The notes under the pieces are model-generated. The model did not search any database. It saw only the letters and a list, made by a program, of their open reading frames with translations, and was not told where the DNA came from. DNA of 32,924 nucleotides from JAPLZH01 sp964450345. GTDB taxonomy: Bacteria; Patescibacteriota; Minisyncoccia; Phycocordibacterales; PALSA-1337. This document shows positions 1-9,046 of the stretch, piece by piece; positions within the stretch are counted from its first letter, which is position 1, and every line of letters starts with the position of its first letter. Location of the stretch: assembly GCA_964450345.1 (NCBI GenBank), contig CAYVEL010000008.1, forward strand, positions 1 through 32,924, in the 5' to 3' direction. The translations under genes were made by a program, and so were the position numbers.

Positions 1-166
1 CTGAGGTTGAGTTCCTTGGCATTCCGTATATTTTACCATCAGGAGCTAAAATACCACCATACCATTTATTTGTACCTGATAGACTGCCAAAAGCTAATAA
101 GTCTTTTAAGGCATATCCAAAAGCATTGCCGAATCTGAAAAGTCTGTTACCTGCTTTTAAAATCAT
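1..166 (-). CDS. Distal tail or fibre-associated protein, N-terminal 55 residues only
   Basis: The gene starts with ATG at 166 (reverse strand) and runs off the left edge, so only the N-terminus is visible. It begins MILKAGNRLFRFGNAFGYAL and continues with a motif containing KWYGGILAPDGKIYG, a repeat-like unit I associate with phage-encoded beta-propeller or receptor-binding proteins. It starts 12 bp after the tail fibre stop codon, so it is the next gene of the leftward tail operon. The position, distal to the fibre, suits a fibre accessory or adhesin. The start is the only in-frame ATG close to the fibre stop. The function is inferred from motif and position alone. Confidence 0.6.
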   Translation of the reverse strand, partial: MILKAGNRLFRFGNAFGYALKDLLAFGSLSGTNKWYGGILAPDGKIYGMPRNSTS

Positions 167-178
167 AAAGTTAAATAT

Positions 179-2593
179 TTATACCCTAGCAGTTCTACAA
201 GGGATATTGTCGTCATAAAATTCATAAACATAAGTAGCACTCACATACCTCATGCCTTTCCAGCATCCGGTAAGTGCCGTTCCTGTGTAATTTACACCCG
301 TCCAGTTACCGGCAGTAGTGATTGCGGTGATAGCTGCTGCTGGAACGTTGTAGATGTCCAAAGTTGCTACCAATGGGTAGCGTGTCCATTTGTTATCTTC
401 GACACATTCGTACACATAGTCTGTTGTTGTATATCGCTGACACTGCAATCCCCACCCTGTTATTATAGTCGCAACTGGTCGTCCGTTTGTGTCCAGCCAA
501 TTAGCTTCTGTAGTAAGGTAATTCTTATAAGTTGTAGACAACGCATATACGTCTATAACGCCTATGTTGGGTGCAAATTCAGGGGCTCCTGTAGTTGCGT
601 TTTTTCGAGCGCCAATAGGACGCTCTTCACCTAAAGCCCATGTGCTCACATCTACAGCAGAAGCATTTATACCTCCAGCTCTTACCTCATTAATAGCCCC
701 TGTAAGTATTTTGGAGGTAGTGTTTAAGGTACTGACTGTTTTAGTGTTTACAAAGTAACTGAAGAAATTAGAAAATGTCCATTTCTTCTTTGCAAAACCC
801 GCTGCACTATCCTCCATCAAAAACACATCAGCATCAGCAAACGTGGTTTTTTCGGTAATGGTTGAATACTCGTTTGCGGTATCTTTATGAATAGCTTTAG
901 CATTTTCTTGTGCTAACCCATCCTGTACATTTGTAGCCGTTATCCCATCAAACGGAATTAAGCTAGTACCCGCCGCTGTAGCAGCTGAGCCAGACGCCGA
1001 TTGCATTGTAAGCGTTTGCTTGCTCACAGTAGTAGCAACTACTACGCCATCAGCCCTTACTATTGCAAACCCTATCTGAGCCACTTCTACACTTACCAGT
1101 GCCCCGCTTGCCGCTGCTACCGTGTTCGCATTAATCGCAGCTTGTGCAGCGTTTTGATTGCTGTACTGGGCTGTGTCCATGATAGCCAGATATCTGGCTG
1201 CGTTTGTGTTGCCGTCTTGTTTGGTAGCGTAAAGGCGATACACTCCGAATTTACCCGAGTCTAAAAGTGTTGGAGTTCCTCCAACGTTGTATCGCGGTGC
1301 CAGATTAGCAGCTAAGGTATTCAAAGCCCACTGTCCTGAGGCGTTCAAATAGTCCTGAATCCAAACCACGCCTACGCCTGCTGTATCGGTAATATCTGCC
1401 GATAGCCCATGGTCAAGCAATTCAGCATTTCCGCTGATAGCTACCTGGGTATTTGTATTGGCCACTACCACATTACCGCCAGAGCCTACAATCTGAACGC
1501 CTATGGCTTTGTGAAGAAATCCGCTGACGTTTGTGTTGAAATTGAAATTATGTGACTCAAGAGCCACATAGTAAGTTCCGGATACGCCAGTAAACAGATA
1601 GAATAGCGGAAATTCGGTAGCATAATCAACCGATCCACCCGTTACAAGCACCCCTGCGCTATTTATTTTCGCATACACAAGTCCGTAAGATGCGGGAAAA
1701 GCCACAGACTGAGCCTCAAAAGTCACTTTTGTACCTTTAATGCGTCCGTAACCTGATTTCAGTAGATTAAAGGTACTGTCTGTTACCGAATGGCAGGCTC
1801 CGGCTTCCACATCAAACTTTACAAATCCGGTAGATGCCGAATCCGTCCAGCGGGAAAACAATTCTGTTAATGAAGAATAATTCTCATTTATAGCACCTAT
1901 AATCTTTTTACTGGTAGTATTTAATCCGCTGAATGTATAATTGATTGCCTGATATACAAAGCTCTGTACAACTCTTAAAGCTGTCATAACTTTAGTATTT
2001 TCAGTACCAGATTCAGCTTCCGATTGTGTTGCATATGACAAATTGGCACCAGTTGAAGTAATAGCCCAATTAGCTTCTGTTTGCCCTGGAGCATTAACCC
2101 TTGCTCTTATAGTATCGCCTTGTTTTACTGACTTGGTGCCCAAAGTGCCAGCTACAGAAATAAACCAAATATCTGACTTCAGAATTGCACCCGAAGTTCC
2201 TGAACCTCCTGTCGTCGGAAATGAATTAGTAGAAGCGTCATAGTTTCCTCTGTCGTCGTAAAGCCCAATCACCGCATTATCAATGGCCGTTTGTTGCGCT
2301 GTAGATACAGGTTTGTCTACGTCGGATGTATTGTCTACATTTCCTAACCCAATTTCACTCTTAGTATATGTCGGTTTTGTAGCTGCTTTAGCCCAATCGT
2401 ATACGTCAGATGCGGGGCGGGCATCTGAAAGCCGCGAATCGTTTGTTTTTACAATATCCGACGATTCAAGAGCATCCAGTATGTCATCTGCCGCATCGGC
2501 CACACGAGTTTTAGTATTAGCGCCCTCAGTTGTTTCATTTCGAATAACATTCCACGCACTTCGTGCCTGTTGTATTAATGTAGCTAAACTCAT
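179..2593 (-). CDS. Tail fibre protein
   Basis: An 804-residue protein with typical phage fibre composition: Ser/Thr/Ala/Gly-rich and short beta-repeats. Near residues 73-98 is a fibre motif (KSEIGLGNVDNTSD followed by KPVSTAQQ). A second recurring motif appears twice, as LNTTSKKIIGAINEN near residue 224 and LNTTSKILTGAINEV near residue 630; it resembles the segments between shaft and chaperone-like domains in fibres. The C-terminus is aromatic-rich with a few cysteines (GCWKGMRY, NIPC), suggesting a receptor-binding tip. It follows the gpJ-like and gp48-like baseplate genes, as in Mu. There is no reverse transcriptase or invertase nearby to diversify it. The role is host recognition at the baseplate. 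Confidence 0.85.
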   Translation of the reverse strand: MSLATLIQQARSAWNVIRNETTEGANTKTRVADAADDILDALESSDIVKTNDSRLSDARPASDVYDWAKAATKPTYTKSEIGLGNVDNTSDVDKPVSTAQQTAIDNAVIGLYDDRGNYDASTNSFPTTGGSGTSGAILKSDIWFISVAGTLGTKSVKQGDTIRARVNAPGQTEANWAITSTGANLSYATQSEAESGTENTKVMTALRVVQSFVYQAINYTFSGLNTTSKKIIGAINENYSSLTELFSRWTDSASTGFVKFDVEAGACHSVTDSTFNLLKSGYGRIKGTKVTFEAQSVAFPASYGLVYAKINSAGVLVTGGSVDYATEFPLFYLFTGVSGTYYVALESHNFNFNTNVSGFLHKAIGVQIVGSGGNVVVANTNTQVAISGNAELLDHGLSADITDTAGVGVVWIQDYLNASGQWALNTLAANLAPRYNVGGTPTLLDSGKFGVYRLYATKQDGNTNAARYLAIMDTAQYSNQNAAQAAINANTVAAASGALVSVEVAQIGFAIVRADGVVVATTVSKQTLTMQSASGSAATAAGTSLIPFDGITATNVQDGLAQENAKAIHKDTANEYSTITEKTTFADADVFLMEDSAAGFAKKKWTFSNFFSYFVNTKTVSTLNTTSKILTGAINEVRAGGINASAVDVSTWALGEERPIGARKNATTGAPEFAPNIGVIDVYALSTTYKNYLTTEANWLDTNGRPVATIITGWGLQCQRYTTTDYVYECVEDNKWTRYPLVATLDIYNVPAAAITAITTAGNWTGVNYTGTALTGCWKGMRYVSATYVYEFYDDNIPCRTARV

Positions 2594-2605
2594 ATTAATA
2601 ATTAA

Positions 2606-2905
2606 TTAAGGAAGTGGACAACTTGTTGCATCATAAACACGTGCGCCTGTAGCCGATACTGATAATCCAGGATACTGCGTCTGATAGTTTGCTGTAACAT
2701 ACGCAGCATAAGCCGTTACACGATCATTATAATCAGCAGTTGACATCTGCGCAATCTGCGTACTTGTCACAGCCGGATAAGTTGTACCCGATTGTGTGAA
2801 TGACTCCATCAACGGAAACTCAGGAGATGATTGCACAACACCATTTACCAGTACATCTACAATTAATTTTGTGGCTCTTTTATAACCATTATTCGATAAC
2901 GCCAT
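2606..2905 (-). CDS. Small conserved-position tail protein, unknown
   Basis: A 99-residue protein in the leftward tail operon, between the gp48-like protein and the tail fibre (12 bp to the fibre start, 5 bp from the upstream gene). It opens MALSNNGYKRATKLIVDVLV and carries several Tyr/Thr-rich stretches (ADYNDRVTAYAAYV). No catalytic motif, signal peptide or membrane segment is visible. Its place before the fibre gene suggests a fibre-attachment or baseplate-fibre connector subunit, but that is inference from position. The ATG at 2905 is the only sensible start. Confidence 0.7.
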   Translation of the reverse strand: MALSNNGYKRATKLIVDVLVNGVVQSSPEFPLMESFTQSGTTYPAVTSTQIAQMSTADYNDRVTAYAAYVTANYQTQYPGLSVSATGARVYDATSCPLP

Positions 2906-2910
2906 TTTAT

Positions 2911-3675
2911 TTAAGGCAGCTCTTCGCCACCCCCTCCATTTTGATAATAAATATATGTTGAATCTGTCTCTGGACTAACACCCAATAATTCAATTGACTG
3001 AATCGGGCGTGAATAATCTCCAGGTATTTGACCGGAAATAACTCCAGAACTATTTTGACCTATTACAATTGAACCTGAGGTAGTGTATGTCATACCATTA
3101 TTATATGTTATTTTCACAACAACACTAACTGTCGAGGTGACATTATATGGCGTTGTTGCTTCAAAATCTCTACTAACTATATGAATAGATACAGGATTAT
3201 AAATTAATGCCTTTTCACACACAAAATCCGTCCAGCGCGTATCATAAGTGATTATTTCTTCCACCACTTTTTCGCAAACAAAGTTTGTCCATCTTACATC
3301 ATAAGTAAACTCCTGTTGCTCGATTGTATACCGTTTACCAGTAGCCTTGTATTTTTCCAGCAAACCAATAAGCAATTGCACATTGTAGGTCACACCAATA
3401 GGCACATTTACAATAAAGTCAACCGTTGTCTGATCGCCATCAGTGATGTATACCGTACGGTTGTAATTACCGAATAACCGATAATTAATGATCAATTCCA
3501 TGTACATCACCTGGCAGGTAATGGCGGCCTGAAGCATAGCATCTTTTTTCCAGACTTTAATGGATGTATATAAATTTGTAAATACATCTGAAATGGGTTT
3601 TAAAAACACATCAAAACCCGAACGCATAAACGTTACAGAGAGCCACTTCAGCAATATATGGAAATCAATATTCAT
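2911..3675 (-). CDS. Baseplate/tail protein in the Mu gp48 (tail protein I) position
   Basis: A 254-residue protein directly downstream of the gpJ-like gene; start and upstream stop overlap (ATGA). In Mu this slot holds gp48, which links the baseplate to the fibres. The N-terminal 60 residues are hydrophobic and helical, and the C-terminal half is beta-rich. A 19-residue tandem duplication is obvious: YDVRWTNFVCEK at residues 125-136 and YDTRWTDFVCEK at 144-155. Each copy carries a conserved Trp, Cys and Arg. The C-terminus ends in a Tyr/Gly-rich tail (YIYYQNGGGGEELP). The family is not recognised from sequence; the role is inferred from synteny. Confidence 0.65.
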   Translation of the reverse strand: MNIDFHILLKWLSVTFMRSGFDVFLKPISDVFTNLYTSIKVWKKDAMLQAAITCQVMYMELIINYRLFGNYNRTVYITDGDQTTVDFIVNVPIGVTYNVQLLIGLLEKYKATGKRYTIEQQEFTYDVRWTNFVCEKVVEEIITYDTRWTDFVCEKALIYNPVSIHIVSRDFEATTPYNVTSTVSVVVKITYNNGMTYTTSGSIVIGQNSSGVISGQIPGDYSRPIQSIELLGVSPETDSTYIYYQNGGGGEELP

Positions 3676-4559
3676 CAGATTTGTGTTTGTGGTTGATAAG
3701 TTACGGTAAGTGTGCCAATTTTAAACCAACCGTTTGTTGATTCGTAAGTTCCCCATAGTTCCGATTGAGCCACTGAATTAATACTAAGCCCCGTTATCTT
3801 AGGGTCTACTACTCCGGTAGCTGATTGAATAGTATCAAGGAACTTGGTAACATTGAACCTACCACCAAAAGCAGTATCATTCAATGTAGTTACATAGCTT
3901 TCTGCTGCTACATCTACCGGCTTAGTTATACCGTCTGTTATCAATTCGCCATCACTATTTAGCAACAACGGATTATAATTCACTGTCAAATTTATATCCA
4001 ATGTATCCCCATCACCGGTTACTATCTTTGTCAACACTCCCGAATACTTTTGTTTCATCACATAGCTTTCAAGCTGCGTAACTTCATCATTTGACAATGA
4101 AGCAATTTCACCATTTGTTTCAGTGGCTACATACAGAAATACCTTGTATTTATTTCCGTCTGTTGTATCTTCTTTTTGCCGTACCGCGCGCCTCTTTATA
4201 ATTTGAGCCGTTGTATCTGTTGTTGAGTACCCGTATTTAAATGTTGTTTCATTTAATACCAAATCATAACCCTTCTGAAATGCTGATAAAATAGAATGCC
4301 ACCATGCATCATTTCCAATATAAGCTGCATCAATAGTCGTTTGAACTTCAGTTTTAAATGTGTCCAAAATCTGCTCAAAAACATTAATGCAAAAAGCAAT
4401 AGCATAAAACATCAAACTGGTAGGTGCTACTGTGCTAAACAATGCATCATAACCATTACTTACTTGCGTATCGGTAAATCCATACAAAGCCTTTACTGCT
4501 GACTGAGAAATGTATGCATTTCCCAGTTCTGTCTTTATCGTTGCTATTGTTCGTGCCAT
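3675..4559 (-). CDS. Baseplate gpJ-like protein (Mu gp47 type)
   Basis: A 294-residue protein with features of the baseplate J family: a central TGDGDTLDINLTVNYNPLLL strand pattern near residues 180-200, then an acidic/helical segment and the motif FNVTKFLDTIQSATGVVDPKI (about residues 235-255), which matches the usual family sequence leading into the C-terminal domain. Members form the peripheral wedge of contractile tail baseplates. It overlaps the next gene by ATGA and abuts the LysM protein upstream (the stop of one gene touches the start of the next at 4559). At 294 residues it is shorter than Mu gp47 but normal for compact relatives. Confidence 0.82.
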   Translation of the reverse strand: MARTIATIKTELGNAYISQSAVKALYGFTDTQVSNGYDALFSTVAPTSLMFYAIAFCINVFEQILDTFKTEVQTTIDAAYIGNDAWWHSILSAFQKGYDLVLNETTFKYGYSTTDTTAQIIKRRAVRQKEDTTDGNKYKVFLYVATETNGEIASLSNDEVTQLESYVMKQKYSGVLTKIVTGDGDTLDINLTVNYNPLLLNSDGELITDGITKPVDVAAESYVTTLNDTAFGGRFNVTKFLDTIQSATGVVDPKITGLSINSVAQSELWGTYESTNGWFKIGTLTVTYQPQTQI

Positions 4560-5095
4560 TATTCAAATGTAAAATCAAATGTATAATCAAAAATTCCTGT
4601 AGCCGGTACCGTTATTTCGTAAATGCCCGTAGCCGGTTTATGCTTCCTGCCGTTCCACCATGAGACTAATTTTGAGTTTTCAGCATCTATTTTAAGCAAT
4701 TTATCACCCACAGCCACAGTATCCGTAATACTTAGTCCATTTGCCACAGCTAGCTGATAGAGCATATCTGCATCACCGCAATATTGCATAGCTGCATCAA
4801 TTAAGTTTTGTCCGGGTAATACAGTAATCACATTTGCATTTTGCTGTTGTGCGGCTTGTATTACTCTGCTAATGTCATTAACCGGCATGTACAATGCACT
4901 ATCATACATCGTTGCCGGCTTCATTTTTCGTGAGTCAAACAACTTTACTACCGATGCAGAACTAACAGCAGGTACAGAATCAATACTAACCACATCGGTA
5001 ATACTTATACCATTAAGCAATGCAGCTTCATAGGCTACAGAAGCCGAACCGCATTGCTCCATACATATATCCAATATGTTTTGTCCTGTTCTCAT
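4559..5095 (-). CDS. Tail protein with two LysM-like repeats
   Basis: A 178-residue protein with two related LysM-type units: GQNILDICMEQCGSASVAYE with NGISITDVVSI at residues 4-38, and GQNLIDAAMQYCGDADMLYQ with NGLSITDTVAVGDKL at about 96-134. LysM domains bind peptidoglycan-type glycans. Phage tails use small LysM proteins (gpX type) to join hub and tube or to touch the cell wall. It lies between the gp46-like wedge gene, which overlaps it by 4 bp, and the gpJ-like gene. The C-terminus repeats a short motif (KPATGIYEITVPATGIFDYT). The unusual feature is two repeats separated by a long linker in one small protein. Confidence 0.72.
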   Translation of the reverse strand: MRTGQNILDICMEQCGSASVAYEAALLNGISITDVVSIDSVPAVSSASVVKLFDSRKMKPATMYDSALYMPVNDISRVIQAAQQQNANVITVLPGQNLIDAAMQYCGDADMLYQLAVANGLSITDTVAVGDKLLKIDAENSKLVSWWNGRKHKPATGIYEITVPATGIFDYTFDFTFE

Positions 5096-5403
5096 TTGTA
5101 ATACGCTACTGTTTGGACATTGGGAATATTAATGCTCACTTTCTCAACAGTCATACCGTCTTTTACAAATTCCGACCGTATTTCACGGGCAAGTGCTTCA
5201 CCATTGTTTTCTTCCAGATAATTATGAACGCCTACCCCTTTTGTCGGGTCCTCTTTCACTTCACCTTTCGAAGCCAATAAAATAATAGATTGATTCTGAT
5301 AAGTAATATCACCCACTACTAGGTCATTGGTTACAACCCCGTTTTCATCTTTTACAATCTCGGTAACGAATGAAAAATCACTATTTAATAAGAAATCAAC
5401 CAT
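5092..5403 (-). CDS. Baseplate wedge protein (Mu gp46 / gp25-like)
   Basis: A 103-residue protein. The order NDLVVGDITYQNQSIILLAS, then KGEVKEDPTKGVGVHNYLEE, then an EIRSEFVKDGM segment is that of small wedge proteins of the gp25/gpW/Mu gp46 kind in Bacteroidetes phages: a beta segment, a KGE..E.P..GVG core and a helix with an R..I/F...G pattern. These proteins start wedge and sheath assembly at the baseplate. The stop overlaps the start of the LysM gene, so translation is probably coupled. The spike gene ends 7 bp upstream. Confidence 0.75.
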   Translation of the reverse strand: MVDFLLNSDFSFVTEIVKDENGVVTNDLVVGDITYQNQSIILLASKGEVKEDPTKGVGVHNYLEENNGEALAREIRSEFVKDGMTVEKVSINIPNVQTVAYYK

Positions 5404-5410
5404 CGTTTAA

Positions 5411-5893
5411 TTACTGTTTAATCAGTTCATTTTCGAAGTTAGAACGTATAGGCTGTGTAGCTGTTACATTCCAATCCAATGCCAATGGAGCACTATTACC
5501 TACAACTGGCCATGTATTCAACTGTGTTTTCAGCGTTTGCATATCTGCATATACTTTACCCATCCAGTCAATCAATGGTTCTATCTTTACCAACCCACCA
5601 AGGTCTCCACCATTAATCACTATTTTGGAGTATTCACTCGCCTGTATCATCATCCAGTCTTCATCCATTTCAATGCGTCCACACAATACATAACTACCAA
5701 TGGCCGGAATACAAATCATCCCTTTTTCTCCTCCAGTAATAGGCTGAATGCGCACACCTGGTATTTCCGTTTCATCATCTACTACCAAGCATGTATTTTC
5801 CTGCTCATCCACCTCTTTTACCACGGCAAGCATTGTGTTTTTACGGTGTCCTATAAATTGCTCCAGCAACTTGCGTATTTCACTAGCTTCCAT
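5411..5893 (-). CDS. Baseplate spike protein (Mu gp45 / gpV-like)
   Basis: A 160-residue protein. The N-terminal 90 residues look like the OB-fold of central spike proteins (MLAVVKEVDEQENTCLVVDD, then IQPITGGEKGMICIPAIGSY, then VLCGRIE). After this come a short beta stretch and a helical tail (MGKVYADMQTLKTQLNTW). In Mu-like phages this trimer forms the membrane-piercing tip below the hub. It lies between the hub gene, which overlaps it by 11 bp, and the wedge gene, as in Mu (44-45-46). No obvious metal-binding HxH apex motif is visible. Confidence 0.75.
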   Translation of the reverse strand: MEASEIRKLLEQFIGHRKNTMLAVVKEVDEQENTCLVVDDETEIPGVRIQPITGGEKGMICIPAIGSYVLCGRIEMDEDWMMIQASEYSKIVINGGDLGGLVKIEPLIDWMGKVYADMQTLKTQLNTWPVVGNSAPLALDWNVTATQPIRSNFENELIKQ

Positions 5894-6890
5894 AATATCT
5901 AAGTGTTAGTATTTGCCTACCTCCATTTTGATCAAAACTGCCTTCAATGTTTTCTGTAAAATAAAATCCATTTCTGTCAGTATAATTAGAATCAATAACC
6001 TTAGCTACATAGCATTTTTCAAACATGGGTTCCAAAAAGCAGGTAATTGTACCCCTGTATCCTTTGAAATTCTCTTGTTTTTGCAGTTCATTAGCCAATT
6101 TTACAAGCAATGCATCCGACAATCCTGAACGTACACGTACATCCTTAATATTGTCATATTTGCTCGATTCTGACTTAGTGCGTTTTACTTTTCCGGTGCT
6201 GCTCTTTTCAGTCAAATGAATATGAACTTCACTTTCAGTAGTATCTTTTTTCAGCTCTTTATCCTCTACCGTGTTCCAACCTATTTTTACATTAACCGTT
6301 GGCTTACTTAAGTCTTGCTTACTTACCCCAACATACAATGTATCAAAATCAAAAAAAACAGATAACAAGCACTCTTTCGCAAACCAGTCAAGCACCTTCA
6401 ATGCCGGTGCATTTTTGAATACTACGTTTTTCAAAGAAATGGATGGAATTCTGTCACTAAGAAGAATATCCGTACCACTTACCAAGTCAGACAATATCTG
6501 TTTTACTGTTGTAGTGGAATATGTTTTGGTAAACATCTTATCTTTTAGCTGATAAGTGTATCCCTCGCATTCCAGCACCAACGGTTTCGCATAATTAATG
6601 CGTTTTACAAATCCTTTGAATCTGCGTGTATTGTTACCATTATATCCCAATAATACATCTACCTTATCGCCTTCGGTAAAAATAGTTTTTTGCTTACTCA
6701 GATCGTTTTGAATGCTGCTCTCAGCACTTCCTTTCGGGTAGTCGGTTATCTCATTACTGTTATTTCTTATGTATGTTTTCAGTGGAAGTGTAATGCTGCA
6801 TTCATCTTTATAGGATGAAACCCCACATTTCCACTTTACAGCCGATGGTTTTACGTTTTTCAGAATACCAATCGTTATTTCACTTGTCAT
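5883..6890 (-). CDS. Baseplate hub, late control D / Mu gp44 type
   Basis: About 335 residues, beginning MTSEITIGILKNVKPSAVKW. A longer reading from 6941 would overlap the previous gene and adds only a hydrophobic run. ATG at 6899, two bases past the upstream TGA, is the alternative start; I prefer 6890. The pattern GDKVDVLLGYNGNNTRRFKG with FVKRINY, followed by a Tyr-rich ring-like domain and a C-terminal FYFTENIEGSFDQNGGRQIL segment, is that of hub proteins related to gpD/gp27. Hub trimers connect the tube to the spike. Genes on both sides (DUF6046-like adaptor and spike) support this. Confidence 0.78.
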   Translation of the reverse strand: MTSEITIGILKNVKPSAVKWKCGVSSYKDECSITLPLKTYIRNNSNEITDYPKGSAESSIQNDLSKQKTIFTEGDKVDVLLGYNGNNTRRFKGFVKRINYAKPLVLECEGYTYQLKDKMFTKTYSTTTVKQILSDLVSGTDILLSDRIPSISLKNVVFKNAPALKVLDWFAKECLLSVFFDFDTLYVGVSKQDLSKPTVNVKIGWNTVEDKELKKDTTESEVHIHLTEKSSTGKVKRTKSESSKYDNIKDVRVRSGLSDALLVKLANELQKQENFKGYRGTITCFLEPMFEKCYVAKVIDSNYTDRNGFYFTENIEGSFDQNGGRQILTLRYYGS

Positions 6891-6900
6891 CAAAAACATA

Positions 6901-7491
6901 TCATTCAGTATAAGTAAGAGTATCAATAAAATCAGTTTCACAAACCATTACAAATGGCCTATGTCGAATATGTTTACCCTCTTGTTCAGGGAATTCTAAA
7001 CTTTCAATAGACACATTTGGGAATCCGGGCATAAACAATTCCACAAGTGCATTAAGTAAACGTACCGACTGAGTACTTTCATAGATGTCTTTTAGTTTTC
7101 GAATCTTATCCTCTGGAAATTTATAATCAACCCCAGTCAGTACGCCTTTAATAGTAAACTGATAATCACCAACATTAAACTGTTCTTTTACTGTGCCAAT
7201 TCTTTCAGACACCGCGGTTCGTATAATGGTTTTTTTACTGGTTATTCTTATAGTACAGCAAGGAATTTCTATCATCAAATCATCACTCACATACAAGCGT
7301 ATAGGTAAGAATATCTCACGACCCTTATAATCTTCCATGTCGGTTGATGAAATACGAATACCCATATTCGTATAATCCTCAATCACTTCCGCATTGGCCG
7401 ATTGTGTATTCACCCATTCATCAGGAATTTTGTAAGGTTCCTGAAAATAGTTATTATACAGTTGTAATATGTCTCTGTTTATCCAACTCAT
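6901..7491 (-). CDS. Tail-hub adaptor-like protein (DUF6046-like)
   Basis: A 196-residue protein between tape measure and hub. It contains FLPIRLYVSDDLMIEIPCCT, then IRITSKKTIIRTAVSERIGT, then VKEQFNVGDYQFTIKGVLTG. This resembles a family found in Bacteroidetes tailed phages (DUF6046, by memory), with a two-strand motif followed by E/K-rich segments reminiscent of the tube-proximal baseplate adaptor. In Mu the same slot holds gp43. It overlaps the tape measure stop by 4 bp (ATGA). Function is inferred from position, at the tube/hub junction. Confidence 0.68.
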   Translation of the reverse strand: MSWINRDILQLYNNYFQEPYKIPDEWVNTQSANAEVIEDYTNMGIRISSTDMEDYKGREIFLPIRLYVSDDLMIEIPCCTIRITSKKTIIRTAVSERIGTVKEQFNVGDYQFTIKGVLTGVDYKFPEDKIRKLKDIYESTQSVRLLNALVELFMPGFPNVSIESLEFPEQEGKHIRHRPFVMVCETDFIDTLTYTE

Positions 7492-9038
7492 ATCGCTGCT
7501 GCTGCTCCCTGGCTAAGTACGCGTGCAAACATTTCTAAAAACTTAGCTTCTATATCTGTCACTCCGTCATTAATAGTCTGACTGTTTACATTAATGCTAT
7601 CCAAAAATTTCTGAACAGTGATATTTATCACTTTGGGGCCACCACTTGTTACGGCTTTATTTGCCGAACTGCTGGCATCTGCATTTTGAGCAGTATTTTT
7701 CGAAATATCCCGGAGTAAATCAGTATTGGTCTGCTCCTTTATGGATGCACTGCTACTTGTTTTTACAGGCGCTTTACCAGCCAATCCAAACAAGTCTTTA
7801 ATTCGCACCCATATCCAGTCTATTGCTTTCAATAGAGGTACCACAATCAATTCAAATAACTCTTTTAGATTTACCAACAATCCGCCCAATATCTGCCATA
7901 TTCCATCAAGCAATAATCCTATAAATCGGAAAGTGTCTTGTAAAAAAATGGAGTTTTTAATCAGGTCTTTCACGTAGATAACGGCTGTACTTACACCTTT
8001 CAGAAACGGATTTACAAAGTTTTCAATGATAGGCAATAACGTACTGGCTAGTTGCAAAGCCATACTTACCAAAGGCATTAATGCAGTTCCGGCATTTATT
8101 TTAAACTCCTCCCACTGTCCTTTAAACTGCTCCATTTTTCCCGCTGGAGTTTCAGCCAGCTTATTCAGCATATTATTGAATTTTCCACCCTCACCGGTTG
8201 CATCTCTGAAGGCTTGCTGAACCATCGAAAATGAAATATTTCCTTTCGACATTTCATCTTTCAATTGCCCAATGCTTTTACCTGTTCGCTTCGAAATATC
8301 TTCCAGCGGATTATAACCTGCATTAATGAGCTGAAGCAAGTCCTGCCCTTGTAATTTCCCGGCTGCTCGTACTTGCGAAAATGCAAGCGTAAGCATGTTT
8401 AACCGTTCAGCATCACCCATACTTACATCACCAAGCATCTTTAAGTTATCATATACCTCACCGCTTTTAATGCCAAAACCCATCATGGTCTGAGCATTTT
8501 TAAATACTTCGGGTCCAAGTATTGTATCTTTTTGTAGCGAAATAAGCTGTTTGCTCAACGCACTACCGGCTTGTTCGCTTCCGGCAAGTACATTGAATGA
8601 AGTAAGTATCTTTTGTCGTTCAAGGCTGGCACTAATAGCATCACCCAGCCATTCACCCACCTTATAACCTACAGCAGCAACAGCAGCAGGACCCGCAAAC
8701 TTACCAAGCCCAAGCAATCCGGCTGCATCCATCATACCTCCACCACCACCAAGCGCTTTACCGGCCATGCTTCCGCTGGCTTCTCTTTTCAATGCTTCCA
8801 GTTCTCTGCGCGCATTACGTATTTCGGTAGGTATTCTGCTGGTCCTTAATGTTGATTCTACCTCTTGAATTCGTTTTTGAATATCATCGTAGCTACGTGC
8901 CAGCAATCGATTATTACCAGTCAATCCATCAGTTTGTTTTTTAGCTGAATCGAATGTAGTTTTAGCTTGTTGTCCGAACTTACGCAGCTCCGACGATGCC
9001 AAATCTTTAAATTTTAATGCAAATTCAACTATATTCAT
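7488..9038 (-). CDS. Tape measure protein
   Basis: 516 residues. The N-terminal coiled-coil region (about 1-95, rich in K/E/R) is followed by a Gly stretch (ALGGGGGMMDAAG, 95-107). Next comes the conserved tape-measure domain with VLAGSEQAGSAL, FGIKSGEVYDNLKMLGDVS and GQDLLQLINAGYNPLEDISK (about 155-260). Hydrophobic helices follow (LVSMALQLASTLLPII, FIGLLLDGIWQILGGLL). At about 1.5 angstroms per residue the tail would be near 77 nm, a rough estimate. It follows the frameshifted chaperone gene, the invariant arrangement in long-tailed phages. The ATG at 9038 lies 8 bp past the chaperone's frameshifted stop. Confidence 0.88.
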   Translation of the reverse strand: MNIVEFALKFKDLASSELRKFGQQAKTTFDSAKKQTDGLTGNNRLLARSYDDIQKRIQEVESTLRTSRIPTEIRNARRELEALKREASGSMAGKALGGGGGMMDAAGLLGLGKFAGPAAVAAVGYKVGEWLGDAISASLERQKILTSFNVLAGSEQAGSALSKQLISLQKDTILGPEVFKNAQTMMGFGIKSGEVYDNLKMLGDVSMGDAERLNMLTLAFSQVRAAGKLQGQDLLQLINAGYNPLEDISKRTGKSIGQLKDEMSKGNISFSMVQQAFRDATGEGGKFNNMLNKLAETPAGKMEQFKGQWEEFKINAGTALMPLVSMALQLASTLLPIIENFVNPFLKGVSTAVIYVKDLIKNSIFLQDTFRFIGLLLDGIWQILGGLLVNLKELFELIVVPLLKAIDWIWVRIKDLFGLAGKAPVKTSSSASIKEQTNTDLLRDISKNTAQNADASSSANKAVTSGGPKVINITVQKFLDSINVNSQTINDGVTDIEAKFLEMFARVLSQGAAAAI

Positions 9039-9046
9039 ACTGATTT

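Noticed and set aside
1..2593. Diversity-generating retroelement or invertible fibre segment
   Set aside because: No reverse transcriptase, template/variable repeat pair, recombinase or inverted repeats flank the fibre gene in this window.
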